Below are positions 9,257-19,100 of a stretch of DNA of 64,000 bases, one piece after another; the first letter of the stretch is position 1; every line of letters begins with the position of its first letter. The stretch covers positions 248,001-312,000 of the forward strand of contig NZ_JAHXPB010000003.1 in the NCBI RefSeq assembly GCF_023147505.1. The letters run 5' to 3'. Source of the stretch: Brevundimonas sp. EYE_349. Lineage in GTDB: Bacteria > Pseudomonadota > Alphaproteobacteria > Caulobacterales > Caulobacteraceae. The notes beneath the pieces were generated by a model, which was given only the letters and a program-made list of their open reading frames with translations, did not search any database and was not told the origin of the DNA. Both the position numbers and the translations under genes were made by a program.

Positions 9257-11890
9257 TCAGAACCGGTAGTCGAAGCCGATACGGAATTGGCGGCCGCGCA
9301 GGTCGTACTGGCTGAAGTCGTAGGGCGCACGAATACCGGGGAATGAGCCGTCATAAGGCGGCTGTTCGTCGGCGATGTTCTCGACCTTGAGGTAGAGCTT
9401 GGCGTTCTCCAGCCCGGACCAGCCGAGGTAGAGGTCGAACTGATTATAGGCGTCGACGCTGGACTGGCCCGCCACGACCGGAACCAGGTCATAGCCGCTG
9501 GTGTAGTACCAGGTCAGATCCGCTTCCAGATCACCCCTGGACCACCCGGCGCGGGTCGTGGCCTTGTCCGCGGGCAGGCTGGCGCCCCGGTTCGTGCCCG
9601 CATAGTCGACCAGCGGCCCGCCGACGGTGACCGGACGGCGATAGTCGATGACATGGGTATAGGCCGTCTGCAGGGCGAAATCGCCCCAGCGGTCGGTGCG
9701 CCAGCGCTGGCTAAACTCGACATCAACGCCCGAGGTCTTCAGTTCGCTCAGGTTCTGATAGCGGTTGTAAACCGCCACCAGCTTGCCGCGCCCATCACGA
9801 ACGACATCGGCGGGATTGTTGGCCTGAACGATGCTGGTTGTGTTGTTGGTCCCGACAAGATGGTCCAGCTCGACCCGATACCAGTCCACGCTCAGGATGG
9901 TGTCGCGCGTCGGCGTGAACACCACGCCGAAGTTGAAGGACCGCGTCTTTTCCGGCTCCAGATCAGTGTTGCCGACGGTGAAGAAGGTCGGGCTTTGGCG
10001 CGAGCCGGGAATGTCGGGATCGAACGGGTCGACGACCGAACCATAGGAGATGTTGGTCGAGGCCGAGTTCTCCGACAGCGAAGGCGCCCGGAAACCCCGC
10101 GACGCGGAGGCGCGCACCAAAACGGCGTCATGCGCCCGCCAGCGCAACCCGACCTTGGGCGAGAAGGCCTCGCCGAAGTCGCTGTAATGGTCGCCACGAC
10201 CCGCGATCTGGACGTCCAGGTTCGACAGCACGGGAACGTTGGCCTCGACATAGACGGCCGCCACATCACGTTCGCCATCCACCGCCGCAATCGCAGGGCG
10301 CACCTGAAGGCCTGCGTCGATCTCGCGCGGATTGCGCGATTCCAGAGATTCGTGCCGGTACTCGATCCCCGCCGCATAGCCGATGGGGCCAGCCGGCAAC
10401 GCCAACACCTCGCCTGAAATCTTGAAGTCCGCCCCATAGAGCGTCGAATCCGCCGGACGCAGGGTGCTCAATCGGATGCCGTCCAGGACGGCCTGCGGCG
10501 TCGCGTTTGGCTCCCATAGGTTCAGCGTGCCGTTCGCCAGCGAGTCGGCCAAGGTGAAACGATTGGCGAAACCGGCCGCGACGCGCTCACGTTCGCGGCT
10601 GGCGCTGGCGAAGACGGCCACCTCCCAATCGAACCGGTCGCCGGTCCCGCGCAAACCGCCCAATGCGCGATAGGCCTGCGACGTATTGGTCTTCAACGAC
10701 TGACCCAGGTCGAAGAAGGTGTATTCGATCGGCACGGCGCGGCCATAAGGATTGTAGGGGTTGTTCGCCGGCAGCAGGTTCGACACCGGCTCGGCCAGAC
10801 CGGTCCGGGCGTTCAGCGCGAACCGCCCGGCCTCCAGCGTGAAATAGGGACTGGAGCCGAAGATCGATGTCCCCTCGATATGGCTGTAGAGCAGTTCGCC
10901 GAAGGCCTCGATTCCCGGCGCGACACGGGCGGTCGCATGGACGTAGGCCTGATAGCGGTCGGTCGACGGGATCAGTGTCGTATAGGGCGCCAGATTGATG
11001 GCGCAGGTGTTCCCCGCCAGGCCATCGATGGGCGCGCTGGCGGTCAGGACCATGCCCTGCGGGCAGGCGCCCTGGGGATCGACGAACGGAACGGATGCGC
11101 CGTTGATAAGGAAGCGCGCGCCCTTGGCGCTCCAGCCGTTCCAGCGGCCGCCGGGGCCGGAATAGACGCCCGACCGGGTCAGATCCCGTTCGTCCTGATC
11201 CAGACGCTGGCGGGTATAGGCTTCCAGGCTGACCAGGACATTGAAACCATCGTCCTCCAGATCGCCATAGCCGCCGACGATCTTGCCCTGCCAGGTGTCC
11301 AGCCCCCCGGCGTCGGACGTGCCATAACTGCCGCCGACTTCCAGTCCCTGGAAGTCCTGGCGGGTGATGACATTGACCACCCCGGCCACCGCGTCAGAAC
11401 CATAGACCGCCGAGGCCCCGTCCTTCAGCACCTCAAGCCTCTGGGTTGCGACGATGGGCAGGGCGTTCAGATTGACGAAGGTGTCCGAAAGGCCGCCTGA
11501 TGGAAAGCCGTAGTTGGCCACCCGGCGGCCGTTCAGCAGCACCAGGGTGTTCTTCTGCGACAGGCCGCGCAAACCGATGCCCGCCGAACCCGAGGCCCAG
11601 CCGCTATTGCTGGTCTCGTTCGACGAGTTGCCGGTGTTGGCCGAGATCGAACGCAGCAGATCGGCGACCGTGACCTTGCCGGACGTGTCCAGTTCCTCAC
11701 GCCCGATGACCTGCACAGGATTTATGCCCTCCGCCGCGGCGCGTCTGATGTTGGATCCAGTGACCACGACATCGGCCACAGTCGCACTTTCAGTGGTCGC
11801 CTGAGCGGGAGCAGCGGACTGAGCATGCGCAAGCGCGGGCAAACCTAGGATCGCGGCGCTGGAGAGAAGCGCCGTGGCGTATTTCGACAT
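9257..11890 (-). CDS. TonB-dependent outer-membrane receptor
   Basis: I start at the ATG at 11890 because it gives a clean signal peptide (MSKYATALLSSAAILGLPALAHAQ). The longer frame to 11995 adds 35 non-signal-like residues. The 877-residue product has a plug domain (VVVTGSNIRR, VTVADLLRSI, LSQKNTLVLLNGRRVANYG, LKDGASAVYGSDAVAGVVNVITR) and a 22-strand-type beta-barrel ending in the aromatic motif FRIGFDYRF. Such receptors import large substrates using TonB energy. The next gene is an M14 peptidase, which suggests a peptide substrate, but none can be named. Confidence 0.93.
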   Translation of the reverse strand: MSKYATALLSSAAILGLPALAHAQSAAPAQATTESATVADVVVTGSNIRRAAAEGINPVQVIGREELDTSGKVTVADLLRSISANTGNSSNETSNSGWASGSAGIGLRGLSQKNTLVLLNGRRVANYGFPSGGLSDTFVNLNALPIVATQRLEVLKDGASAVYGSDAVAGVVNVITRQDFQGLEVGGSYGTSDAGGLDTWQGKIVGGYGDLEDDGFNVLVSLEAYTRQRLDQDERDLTRSGVYSGPGGRWNGWSAKGARFLINGASVPFVDPQGACPQGMVLTASAPIDGLAGNTCAINLAPYTTLIPSTDRYQAYVHATARVAPGIEAFGELLYSHIEGTSIFGSSPYFTLEAGRFALNARTGLAEPVSNLLPANNPYNPYGRAVPIEYTFFDLGQSLKTNTSQAYRALGGLRGTGDRFDWEVAVFASASRERERVAAGFANRFTLADSLANGTLNLWEPNATPQAVLDGIRLSTLRPADSTLYGADFKISGEVLALPAGPIGYAAGIEYRHESLESRNPREIDAGLQVRPAIAAVDGERDVAAVYVEANVPVLSNLDVQIAGRGDHYSDFGEAFSPKVGLRWRAHDAVLVRASASRGFRAPSLSENSASTNISYGSVVDPFDPDIPGSRQSPTFFTVGNTDLEPEKTRSFNFGVVFTPTRDTILSVDWYRVELDHLVGTNNTTSIVQANNPADVVRDGRGKLVAVYNRYQNLSELKTSGVDVEFSQRWRTDRWGDFALQTAYTHVIDYRRPVTVGGPLVDYAGTNRGASLPADKATTRAGWSRGDLEADLTWYYTSGYDLVPVVAGQSSVDAYNQFDLYLGWSGLENAKLYLKVENIADEQPPYDGSFPGIRAPYDFSQYDLRGRQFRIGFDYRF

Positions 11891-11975
11891 GTAGAGACTA
11901 TGTGAGAAGCTGCGGGAGGACCGCGACCTAAGCCGTATTTTCGCCGCAAGCCCTGTGAGTTCGGCTGCATGAACG

Positions 11976-11988
11976 TTAGAAATTCTAA
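11976..11988. promoter_or_regulatory. Palindromic operator candidate upstream of the TonB receptor
   Basis: TTAGAA-A-TTCTAA is a perfect 6+6 palindrome about 86 bp upstream of the receptor start. Its size and position suit a repressor or activator site. No matching regulator gene is adjacent, so the binding protein is unknown. Confidence 0.4.
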
Positions 11989-12048
11989 ACTGCACAGACG
12001 TCTCTATCTGGCGTTGAGTTCACTCTCGCCAGAAGGGTGGCGCCATAC

Positions 12049-12807
12049 TCACCGGTAGGACCTGCGGCTCGCGCGCACCATTTCCTCCACCCAGTTGATC
12101 AGCAGTGTGGCGTACAACCGCTGATCGGCCGGGTCCCGCATCGCATGGGTGGCATCGGGCATGATCCTGTGGCTGAAGGAATTCACGTCCTTGAAAGCGG
12201 CCTGGTAGGACGCGATCACTTCTGGCGGAATACGATCGTCCTTGCCCGACTGCACGATCAGGACATCGCCCTGGAACGCCGCGCAGGCGGCGAGCGCCCT
12301 GTCTTCTCCCGGAGTCCGGCGCTGTTGTCTGTAGGCGCGCACCGCCGCCTTATCGAGCTTGGCCTTGGGCACGTCCCAGTGCTGATCCGGATAGAGGGCC
12401 GGGACACGCAGCGCCAACCAACGCACCGCCCTCGTCTTCGTCAGCAGAGCCGACAAATAGCCCCCGTAGCTTGTGCCGATCACGCCGATCGCGCCCGGAT
12501 CGATCAGCGGCTGAGAAGCCAGATAATCATAGGCGGCCGTCACGTCGTCCAGACCATTCTGCCGAGTGACCTCGTCTCGGCTCGCATCGCTGTCGGCATG
12601 GCCCCTGAGGTCGAATGTGAAACAGATGCAGCCCAGGCGCGCGAGTTCCTCGGCGAGGCCGAGGTCTTCATCCTGGTCGCCGCCCCATCCGTGGACGAAC
12701 AGAAACCCCGGCACGGGCGCTTCGGGCGTCAGGAGCGTGCCGGTCAACCGCTGTCCGTCGACCGACAGTCGAACGCGCCCTTCATCGACCTCTTCAGGCG
12801 CGATCAC
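12049..12807 (-). CDS. Alpha/beta-hydrolase (dienelactone hydrolase/prolyl oligopeptidase type)
   Basis: A 252-residue hydrolase with oxyanion motif FVHGWGG, nucleophile elbow GTSYGGYLSALL (Ser near 112), an acid in QSGKDDRIPPE near 191 and the catalytic His in DATHAMRDP near 220. The start is GTG at 12807, which overlaps the stop of the DUF3182 gene by 4 bp (GTGA), so the two are co-translated. It probably cleaves an ester or amide; no substrate is evident. The constant pairing with DUF3182 suggests a common pathway. Confidence 0.87.
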   Translation of the reverse strand: MIAPEEVDEGRVRLSVDGQRLTGTLLTPEAPVPGFLFVHGWGGDQDEDLGLAEELARLGCICFTFDLRGHADSDASRDEVTRQNGLDDVTAAYDYLASQPLIDPGAIGVIGTSYGGYLSALLTKTRAVRWLALRVPALYPDQHWDVPKAKLDKAAVRAYRQQRRTPGEDRALAACAAFQGDVLIVQSGKDDRIPPEVIASYQAAFKDVNSFSHRIMPDATHAMRDPADQRLYATLLINWVEEMVRASRRSYR

Positions 12808-13949
12808 GCTGTCCTCGTCACATATTTCGTCATCGGTCCGACCTTTGGATCGACCCCCCGGAAATAGATCACATCGTCCGGGCCGACCTCTTCGAGGCCA
12901 TAGACCTCCACCGTTGCGGTTTCGACCGCCGTGAGTTCCGGGGACGCCGCGAAGGCTTCAAGAGCGGCGATCTCGGCGCCGGTCGCGCCGCCGACACGCC
13001 AGGACTGCTCAAGCACGCCGACGCGCCTGCGGCCTCGCGCGTCCTTGCCGGCGAGGACGTCGTAGTTCCGCCGGGTCAGGATCAGATCCGGATAGGCGCG
13101 CTGGGCCGCGTCGTCGAACACGGCCGCGCAACGCACCGCTTCGACCGCTTCACGCGACAATCCGAGGTGGGTCAGACGGTCGAGATCGCCTCTGACGCAT
13201 TTGAGCCTGGACCCGCCGTAAACCTCGCGTCCCTTGTGGTCCGTGGTTTCGCGTTGGTCGCCCACGTAGCTGATGCGCAATCCGCCGACTGAGAGGGTTC
13301 CTACGCTGTAGGTCTCCACGCCGACCAGGTTTTCCTCGAGCACGACGCCGAAGGCGCCGATCTGCGCTTCGTCCTGTTCGGCGATGACAGAGGCGAGCGC
13401 CTGCGGGGTCTCCACGACGGTCTGGCCCAGACCGGCCTTGGCCAGCACGTCCTTGATGCGGACGGGTCCGGTCTCCAGAAGGCGGCGGCCAGCTTCCATC
13501 GCGTCCGCGACGGTGAAGGCGGTGTAGCCGTCCAAAGCCGCGTCGCCCAGACGATCGGCCATGGCGGCGGACCAACCCGCCGGGCAAGCCGCGTCCCGGT
13601 GGATCAGACCATGCGTGATCGCCTTGGTGGCGATAAACCTAAGAGGGACCTTGCCCCCCAGCAGATTGGCCGATGTGAAGGCGGTCCGCGACGCCATGTC
13701 CTCGCCGATCAAGGTGTCACGTGGAACCAGCAGGACGTCGGGGCCGATGTCTTCGGCCTCCGAAACGAGGTCGACGACAGGGAGCCGCAGAAGGGCCGCG
13801 AGGCGTGAGACAAGCATCTGTCTCGACGCCTGGTCGTGCAGGTTTCCCGGATTGTGCCCAGCCGGATCGAAGAGCGCGATGGCCGCAAGCGCCGCGGCGT
13901 TCGTGAAGGAAGGCATCGGGGCGATGCCGAGTGAATCGACGAAGGTCAT
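12804..13949 (-). CDS. DUF3182 family protein
   Basis: A 381-residue protein with the chosen start at the ATG at 13949, preceded by AGGAGG at 11 nt. The longer frame to 14015 adds an arginine-rich, unlikely leader. Motifs GPVRIKDVLAKAGLGQTVV, GVVLEENLVGVETYSVG and ISYVGDQRETTDHKGREVYGGS match what I know as DUF3182, which has an ATP-grasp-like pattern. If so it may ligate a carboxylate to an amine, but activity is unproven. It overlaps the downstream hydrolase gene. Confidence 0.75.
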   Translation of the reverse strand: MTFVDSLGIAPMPSFTNAAALAAIALFDPAGHNPGNLHDQASRQMLVSRLAALLRLPVVDLVSEAEDIGPDVLLVPRDTLIGEDMASRTAFTSANLLGGKVPLRFIATKAITHGLIHRDAACPAGWSAAMADRLGDAALDGYTAFTVADAMEAGRRLLETGPVRIKDVLAKAGLGQTVVETPQALASVIAEQDEAQIGAFGVVLEENLVGVETYSVGTLSVGGLRISYVGDQRETTDHKGREVYGGSRLKCVRGDLDRLTHLGLSREAVEAVRCAAVFDDAAQRAYPDLILTRRNYDVLAGKDARGRRRVGVLEQSWRVGGATGAEIAALEAFAASPELTAVETATVEVYGLEEVGPDDVIYFRGVDPKVGPMTKYVTRTA

Positions 13950-14259
13950 GGCGGTTGGCGCCTCCTGTCGGAGGTCAACCCGAACACGCCTCAACGGTTC
14001 AGAACGCCGGACCATTCTTTTTGCGGACGCTGAAACTGATCAGCCTCTGGCGGCACGCGGCTGGATAGTCGCTCAAGCGGGCCGACGGCAGGCGGACGGG
14101 CGGGGGGCGATGTTCGATATCGTACCGGTGTCGGATGATGTTTCGGGACGTTCGACATCGATCCCGCCGCTGCGACGCCGCGCAGGAACTTGTCGGCCGG
14201 ACGTCGATTACCTCAAGTTGCACAATAACATGGGTAACGCTGATCCACGGAGACGGCGA
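13950..14259. other. Divergent promoter region
   Basis: This 310-bp gap separates the DUF3182 gene (minus) and the PAS/LuxR regulator (plus). Both promoters must lie here. An in-frame open stretch continues upstream of the regulator but lacks family similarity. I see no conserved operator. Confidence 0.4.
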
Positions 14260-16026
14260 ATGATAAACGCGATGGCGGAAGGATTCGAACAGGCGGCCGG
14301 CAGGACCGACGGTCCGAACCCCGACGAGCAAAGTTGGCTGATCCGATCGGTCGAACTGCTGCTCCGGCAAGCCTTTCCAACCTTCATCGTCGTCGGGCGC
14401 GGTGAAGCGACCTACTTCAATGCGGGCTTCCGGGACCTCCTGCTCTCCCCAGCCGCCGTTCAGGGCGCGAAGGTTGAGGACGTCGCGCCGTCTCTCGCCG
14501 CACAGCTTTCCGCCGCATTCGAACGGGGATGGGCGGACGAGCAGACGTCGGCGACCGATCTCCACCTTCACGTCGATCGTCCAGGCGGCGCTCAAGAAAC
14601 CTGGTTGACCGTAGCGATCACGCCGGTCTCTCGCGGCGGCAAGCCCCTCGCCCTTCTCGGCGTCTGTCGCGACGTGACCGAGGAAAGGTCTCTGCGCGCG
14701 CGTCTGAACACAGCGGAAAGCCGCCTCCAATCCCTGGCGGATATTGCGCCGCTCTTTCTCTGGCGGCTGGACGCCCGTGGCGTCGTCCGCTGGATGAACA
14801 CCCGCGCACAAACCTATCTCGGCGTGGGTCTGGCGCAGGCCAAGGCGCAAGGATGGGTCGGCTGGCTCCACCCGACAGAGCGCGACCAGGTTGTGGCGAC
14901 CTGGGGCAGATCGGTCGCCCTCGCCGAGCCCTTCGAAAGCCGACACCGCCTGAGGGACGTCGCCGGCGACTACCGATGGTTCGATATCCGGGCGGCGCCC
15001 CAGTTCGACGAATCGAGAGCGCTGACCGAATGGCACTCAGCGGCCACGGAACTGCTCGAGCCGACATCTTCGCCCTCACCGCGGCGTTTCCTCTGGACCG
15101 CCGACGCCGCCGATGGCGCACGCGACTACCTCGGCGCGAATGCTCAGGCGGGCTGGCCGGATGAACGGAGCGCTCGCGTGACCTGGTCCGATCAGCTCGC
15201 CGCCGTTTTCGAAGTGGATCGCCCCGCTTACGAGTCGGCGCGTCGGACGCTTCAAGCCGGTCAGCCCATGGCGTTGAGCTACCGTGTACTCGCCCGAAAC
15301 GGGGATGTTCTCGCCGTCGACGATGTGGCCCATCCGGTGATCCAAGGCGATGGCGCAATCCGGATGTTCGTCGGTGAAAGCGCGATCCGAGCGCTTCCCC
15401 GGACCGAAATCCTCATGATCGACCCTACGGATCGCGGCCAGCCGCTCGCGCGTCGCTTGCGGGATGCCGGGATCACCGTCCAGACGGTTGTGAGCCTTCC
15501 GTCCCCGCCCCGCACCCGAAAGACGACGAACGCGATCCTCTACTGCTCGTCCTCGACCGTCGCGGACATCCTGGAGATGGCTGACCACGTCAAGCGGACA
15601 TGGCCCCCCGTTCCGCTGGTCGTACTCGGAGATCCTGCGGCGTCGCCGAGCGCCATCATCACCCTGCATCAAGCCGGAGTGACCGATCTGATGTCCTATT
15701 CGGACGATGACGACAGCCACGTCTCGGCGATCCTGAAACACACCGAAAAATATCACGATTTCAACGCGCTCGACGACCTACCTAGTAGAGCTGCCAGGGA
15801 GGCGCTTTCCAGGCTTTCGGACCGCGAGCAGGAGATCCTGTCCCTGGCCGTCGGGGGCGGTACGTCCAAGACGATCGGGCGCGCATTAAACCTTAGTCCG
15901 AGGACGGTCGACTATCATCGTGGAAAGGCTTTGGACAAGCTGGGGCTGCGCACGGTCAGCCAGGCGACAGACCTTTTCACGCCGGAACGGCCCTACCCGA
16001 TCGAACCGAAGACCGTTCGAAAGTAG
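14260..16026 (+). CDS. PAS-domain LuxR-type transcriptional regulator
   Basis: A 588-residue regulator. The start at the ATG at 14260 follows GGAG at 7 nt; an ATG at 14230 is an alternative without a ribosome site. Residues about 25-150 and 155-265 are PAS folds (FIVVGRGEATYFNAGFRDLL; LFLWRLDARGVVRWMNTRAQTYLG). About 390-490 resembles a degenerate receiver (TEILMIDPTDRG) with no clear phospho-aspartate pocket. The C-terminus is a LuxR helix-turn-helix (LSDREQEILSLAVGGGTSKTIGRALNLSPRTVDYHRGKALDKLG). It is the likely controller of the adhesin gene 113 bp downstream; that link is inferred from position. Confidence 0.85.
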   Translation: MINAMAEGFEQAAGRTDGPNPDEQSWLIRSVELLLRQAFPTFIVVGRGEATYFNAGFRDLLLSPAAVQGAKVEDVAPSLAAQLSAAFERGWADEQTSATDLHLHVDRPGGAQETWLTVAITPVSRGGKPLALLGVCRDVTEERSLRARLNTAESRLQSLADIAPLFLWRLDARGVVRWMNTRAQTYLGVGLAQAKAQGWVGWLHPTERDQVVATWGRSVALAEPFESRHRLRDVAGDYRWFDIRAAPQFDESRALTEWHSAATELLEPTSSPSPRRFLWTADAADGARDYLGANAQAGWPDERSARVTWSDQLAAVFEVDRPAYESARRTLQAGQPMALSYRVLARNGDVLAVDDVAHPVIQGDGAIRMFVGESAIRALPRTEILMIDPTDRGQPLARRLRDAGITVQTVVSLPSPPRTRKTTNAILYCSSSTVADILEMADHVKRTWPPVPLVVLGDPAASPSAIITLHQAGVTDLMSYSDDDDSHVSAILKHTEKYHDFNALDDLPSRAAREALSRLSDREQEILSLAVGGGTSKTIGRALNLSPRTVDYHRGKALDKLGLRTVSQATDLFTPERPYPIEPKTVRK

Positions 16027-16070
16027 AACCCTCGCGCGACATCTAGGGATTCGAAAACACGTCACGATTG

Positions 16071-16084
16071 TGTCCGAGCGGACA
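16071..16084. promoter_or_regulatory. Palindrome upstream of the adhesin gene
   Basis: TGTCCG-AG-CGGACA is a perfect 6+6 inverted repeat 56 bp before the adhesin start and 45 bp after the LuxR-type regulator. It is a natural candidate binding site for that regulator. Confidence 0.4.
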
Positions 16085-16139
16085 TTAGCCTCTCCAGTCG
16101 GGAGCCGCCTCTGCGCCTTCCGACGCTGGGAGGTTAGGA

Positions 16140-19100
16140 ATGCAAACTCGTTCGACGCTCGACAGACTGCCGACATTGAGCGGCGCAAACTTGGCGACGC
16201 GGCTGCTGGTCGCCGCCCTCTACGCCTTGGGCGCAGTCTTGCCTCTTGGCGTATTCGCCGCCGCGCCGGCACGGGCGCAGACAAGCATCGTGGACGTCTG
16301 CACGGGCGTCGCGCTCCCAAGGTCCGCGGTCACCGACATTATACGCCCTGTGATCACGGGCATCGCCAGCCCCATCGAAAACAGCGTCAACGGCCTATTG
16401 TCGGTTTTGGCCCCGCGCCTGGCGCTCAACGCGACCACCCTGCTCGACGACGCCGCCCGCGGGCGGGACATCACGTTGCGCGTGCTCGACGTGAACGGCA
16501 ATGTCGTCGATGCAGCCAATAGCTGCATTAACCAGGCCGACGCCTTCACCCTCTCCAACGAGGCGGGGATTTCCATCGGCGGCAACCGGATCACCGGGCT
16601 GGGCTCTGGCGGCGCGGTCGCCATCGCCGGCGAGCTCAACTCCATCGCCTTCGGCAACGGCTCTCGCACTGCGGCCACTTCGGCCGACGCAATCGCCCTG
16701 GGTCGCACGGCCCGCGTGCTGGCTAATGCGGGGCGGTCCGTCGCCCTGGGCGCCGACGCCTCTGTCGGCGTGTCCAACAGCCTGGCGCTGGGCGCCAGCA
16801 GCGCCGCCCTGAGGGGCGCGCTCGCCAACTATGCGGCGACGGGACTGTCCACGCTTCAGACCTCGGTCGGCGAGGTGTCTTTCGGCGCGGCCGGGGCGGA
16901 ACGTCAGCTTACCAACATCGCCGCCGGCTCAGACGACACAGACGCGGTCAACGTCGGCCAGTTGCGTGGGGTGTCGACCAACCTTCAGGCTCTGGCCGAC
17001 TTGGCTGTCACCTATGACGATCTCAGCGCCTCGGTCCTGACGCTTGGGGGACTTGGCGGAACGCGGATCACCAATCTGACGCTGGGCCAGCTGGCCGCCG
17101 GCTCGACCGACGCCGTGACAGGCGGCCAACTGTTCGGCCTGGGATCCAGCTTGGCCGCGGAAATCGGCGGAAGCACCGCCTTCGATCCCGCGACGAGCAC
17201 GATCAACATCGGCCTGACCTACGACGGCGTGGTCTACAGCACGGTGCAACAGGCGCTTGATGCAATCCTCGCCGCGCCCGGCGGCGGAACGCCTTTCCTG
17301 GCGGTCAACTCCGCCCTGGGCGGGGCGCTTGCCGCCGGCGTCAACGCCACAGCCGTCGGACCGGCCGCCTCTGCCGCCGCCGACAACAGCGTGGCCCTGG
17401 GCGCCGCCAGCCTCGCCGATCGCGGGGCCCTGGCTGGCTATGCCGCCCTTGGTCTCAATGCGCTACAGACCTCCGCTGGCGAAGTGTCGCTTGGCGGCGT
17501 CGGTTCGGAGCGTCAGCTAACGCATGTCGCGGCCGGCTCAGAGCTGACAGACGCGGTGAATGTCGGCCAGCTGCTTGGCGTCTCGAACGACCTGCAGGTC
17601 TTGGCCGACATCGCCGTCGCCTATGACGATCCCACGGCGGCCAGCCTGACGTTGGCCGGCGTCGGGGGCACGGTCATTTCCAATGTGTCGGCGGGCGACC
17701 TCGCCGCCGGCTCCACCCAGGCCGTCAACGGCGCCCAGCTGTTCGCGACCAACACCCAGGTTTCGCTGAACACCACGGCCATCACCAATCTAGGGACGGA
17801 TCTCAGCGCCCTGTCCGACACGGCTGTGATGTATGACGACCTGCTGGCCGGTCGCGTGACCCTGGCCGGCGTCAACGGCACGGTTCTCGCCAATGTCGCA
17901 GCCGGCGCCCTGAACGCGACCTCGACCGAGGCCGTCAACGGCGGGCAGCTGTTCGCCACCAACGCCCAGGTCGACATCAATACGAGCGCCATCACCAATC
18001 TGACCACCAATCTCGGCTCCCTGTCCGACACGGCCGTGATGTATGACGACCTGCTTGCCGGTCGCGTGACCTTGGCCGGCGTCAACGGGACCGTGCTCGC
18101 CAATGTCGCCGCCGGCGCTCTGGACGCGACCTCGACCGAGGCCGTCAACGGCGCCCAGCTGTTCGCCACAAACACCCAGGTGGCCCTGAATACCGACGCC
18201 ATCGCAAATATCGCCGCGGTGTCGGCATTGGCGGTCGTCTACGACGATCCCAGCTTCGACACCCTGACGCTGGCCGGCGCCGCCGGCACCACTATCAGCA
18301 ACGTGGCGGCCGGCGAGCTCAGCGCGGCGTCGACCGAAGCGGTCAACGGCGCCCAGCTGTTCGCGACCAACGCCCAGGTGGCGAACAACACCGCCGACGT
18401 CGTCACCAATACGACCGCCATCACGACGATCACCAACAATCTGAACAATGGCGCGGTCGGCGTGGTGCAGTATTCGAACGCGGCCGATCCGACGGTTCCG
18501 AACGGCGGCGTGGCCACCAACGACGTAACGCTCGTCGGCGCCCTGACCGGTCCGGTGGGACTGCATAACGTCGGGGCCGGCCTGATTGCGACCGGGTCAA
18601 CCGATGCGGTCAACGGCGGCCAGGCCTTCGCGCTCGGCCAGAGCCTCGCCACCGGCTTCGGCGGCGGCTCCGCCTTCAATCCGCTGACCAACACCCTGGA
18701 CGTCGCCATCACCTACCAAGGCGTCCAATACGCCAGCATCCAAGGCTTCCTGAACGCCCTGTCGGCGGCTCCGGTCGGCGGCGGCTCCAGCGCCTATCTG
18801 GCCGTCAACTCCAACCTGGCGCCGGCGACTGCTCAAGGTCAGGACGGCGTCGCCGTCGGCCCTGAAGCCCAGGCTGTCGCCGACAACAGCATCGCTCTTG
18901 GCGCAGGCAGCCTTGCGGATCGCACCGCCCAGACCGATTACGTCGCCCTGGGCGTCACGGGCTTGCAATCCTCGGTCGGGTCGGTGTCGTTCGGCTCGGC
19001 GGGCGCCGAACGGCAGCTGACAAACGTCGCCGCGGGCACGGCGGCGACCGATGCGGTCAATGTCGCCCAACTTCAAGGCGTCTCGAACCGCGTAGATGCC

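Noticed and set aside
13999..15036. 345-residue minus-strand frame across the PAS/LuxR gene
   Set aside because: The PAS and LuxR domains are clearly encoded on the plus strand, and this frame shows no domain.
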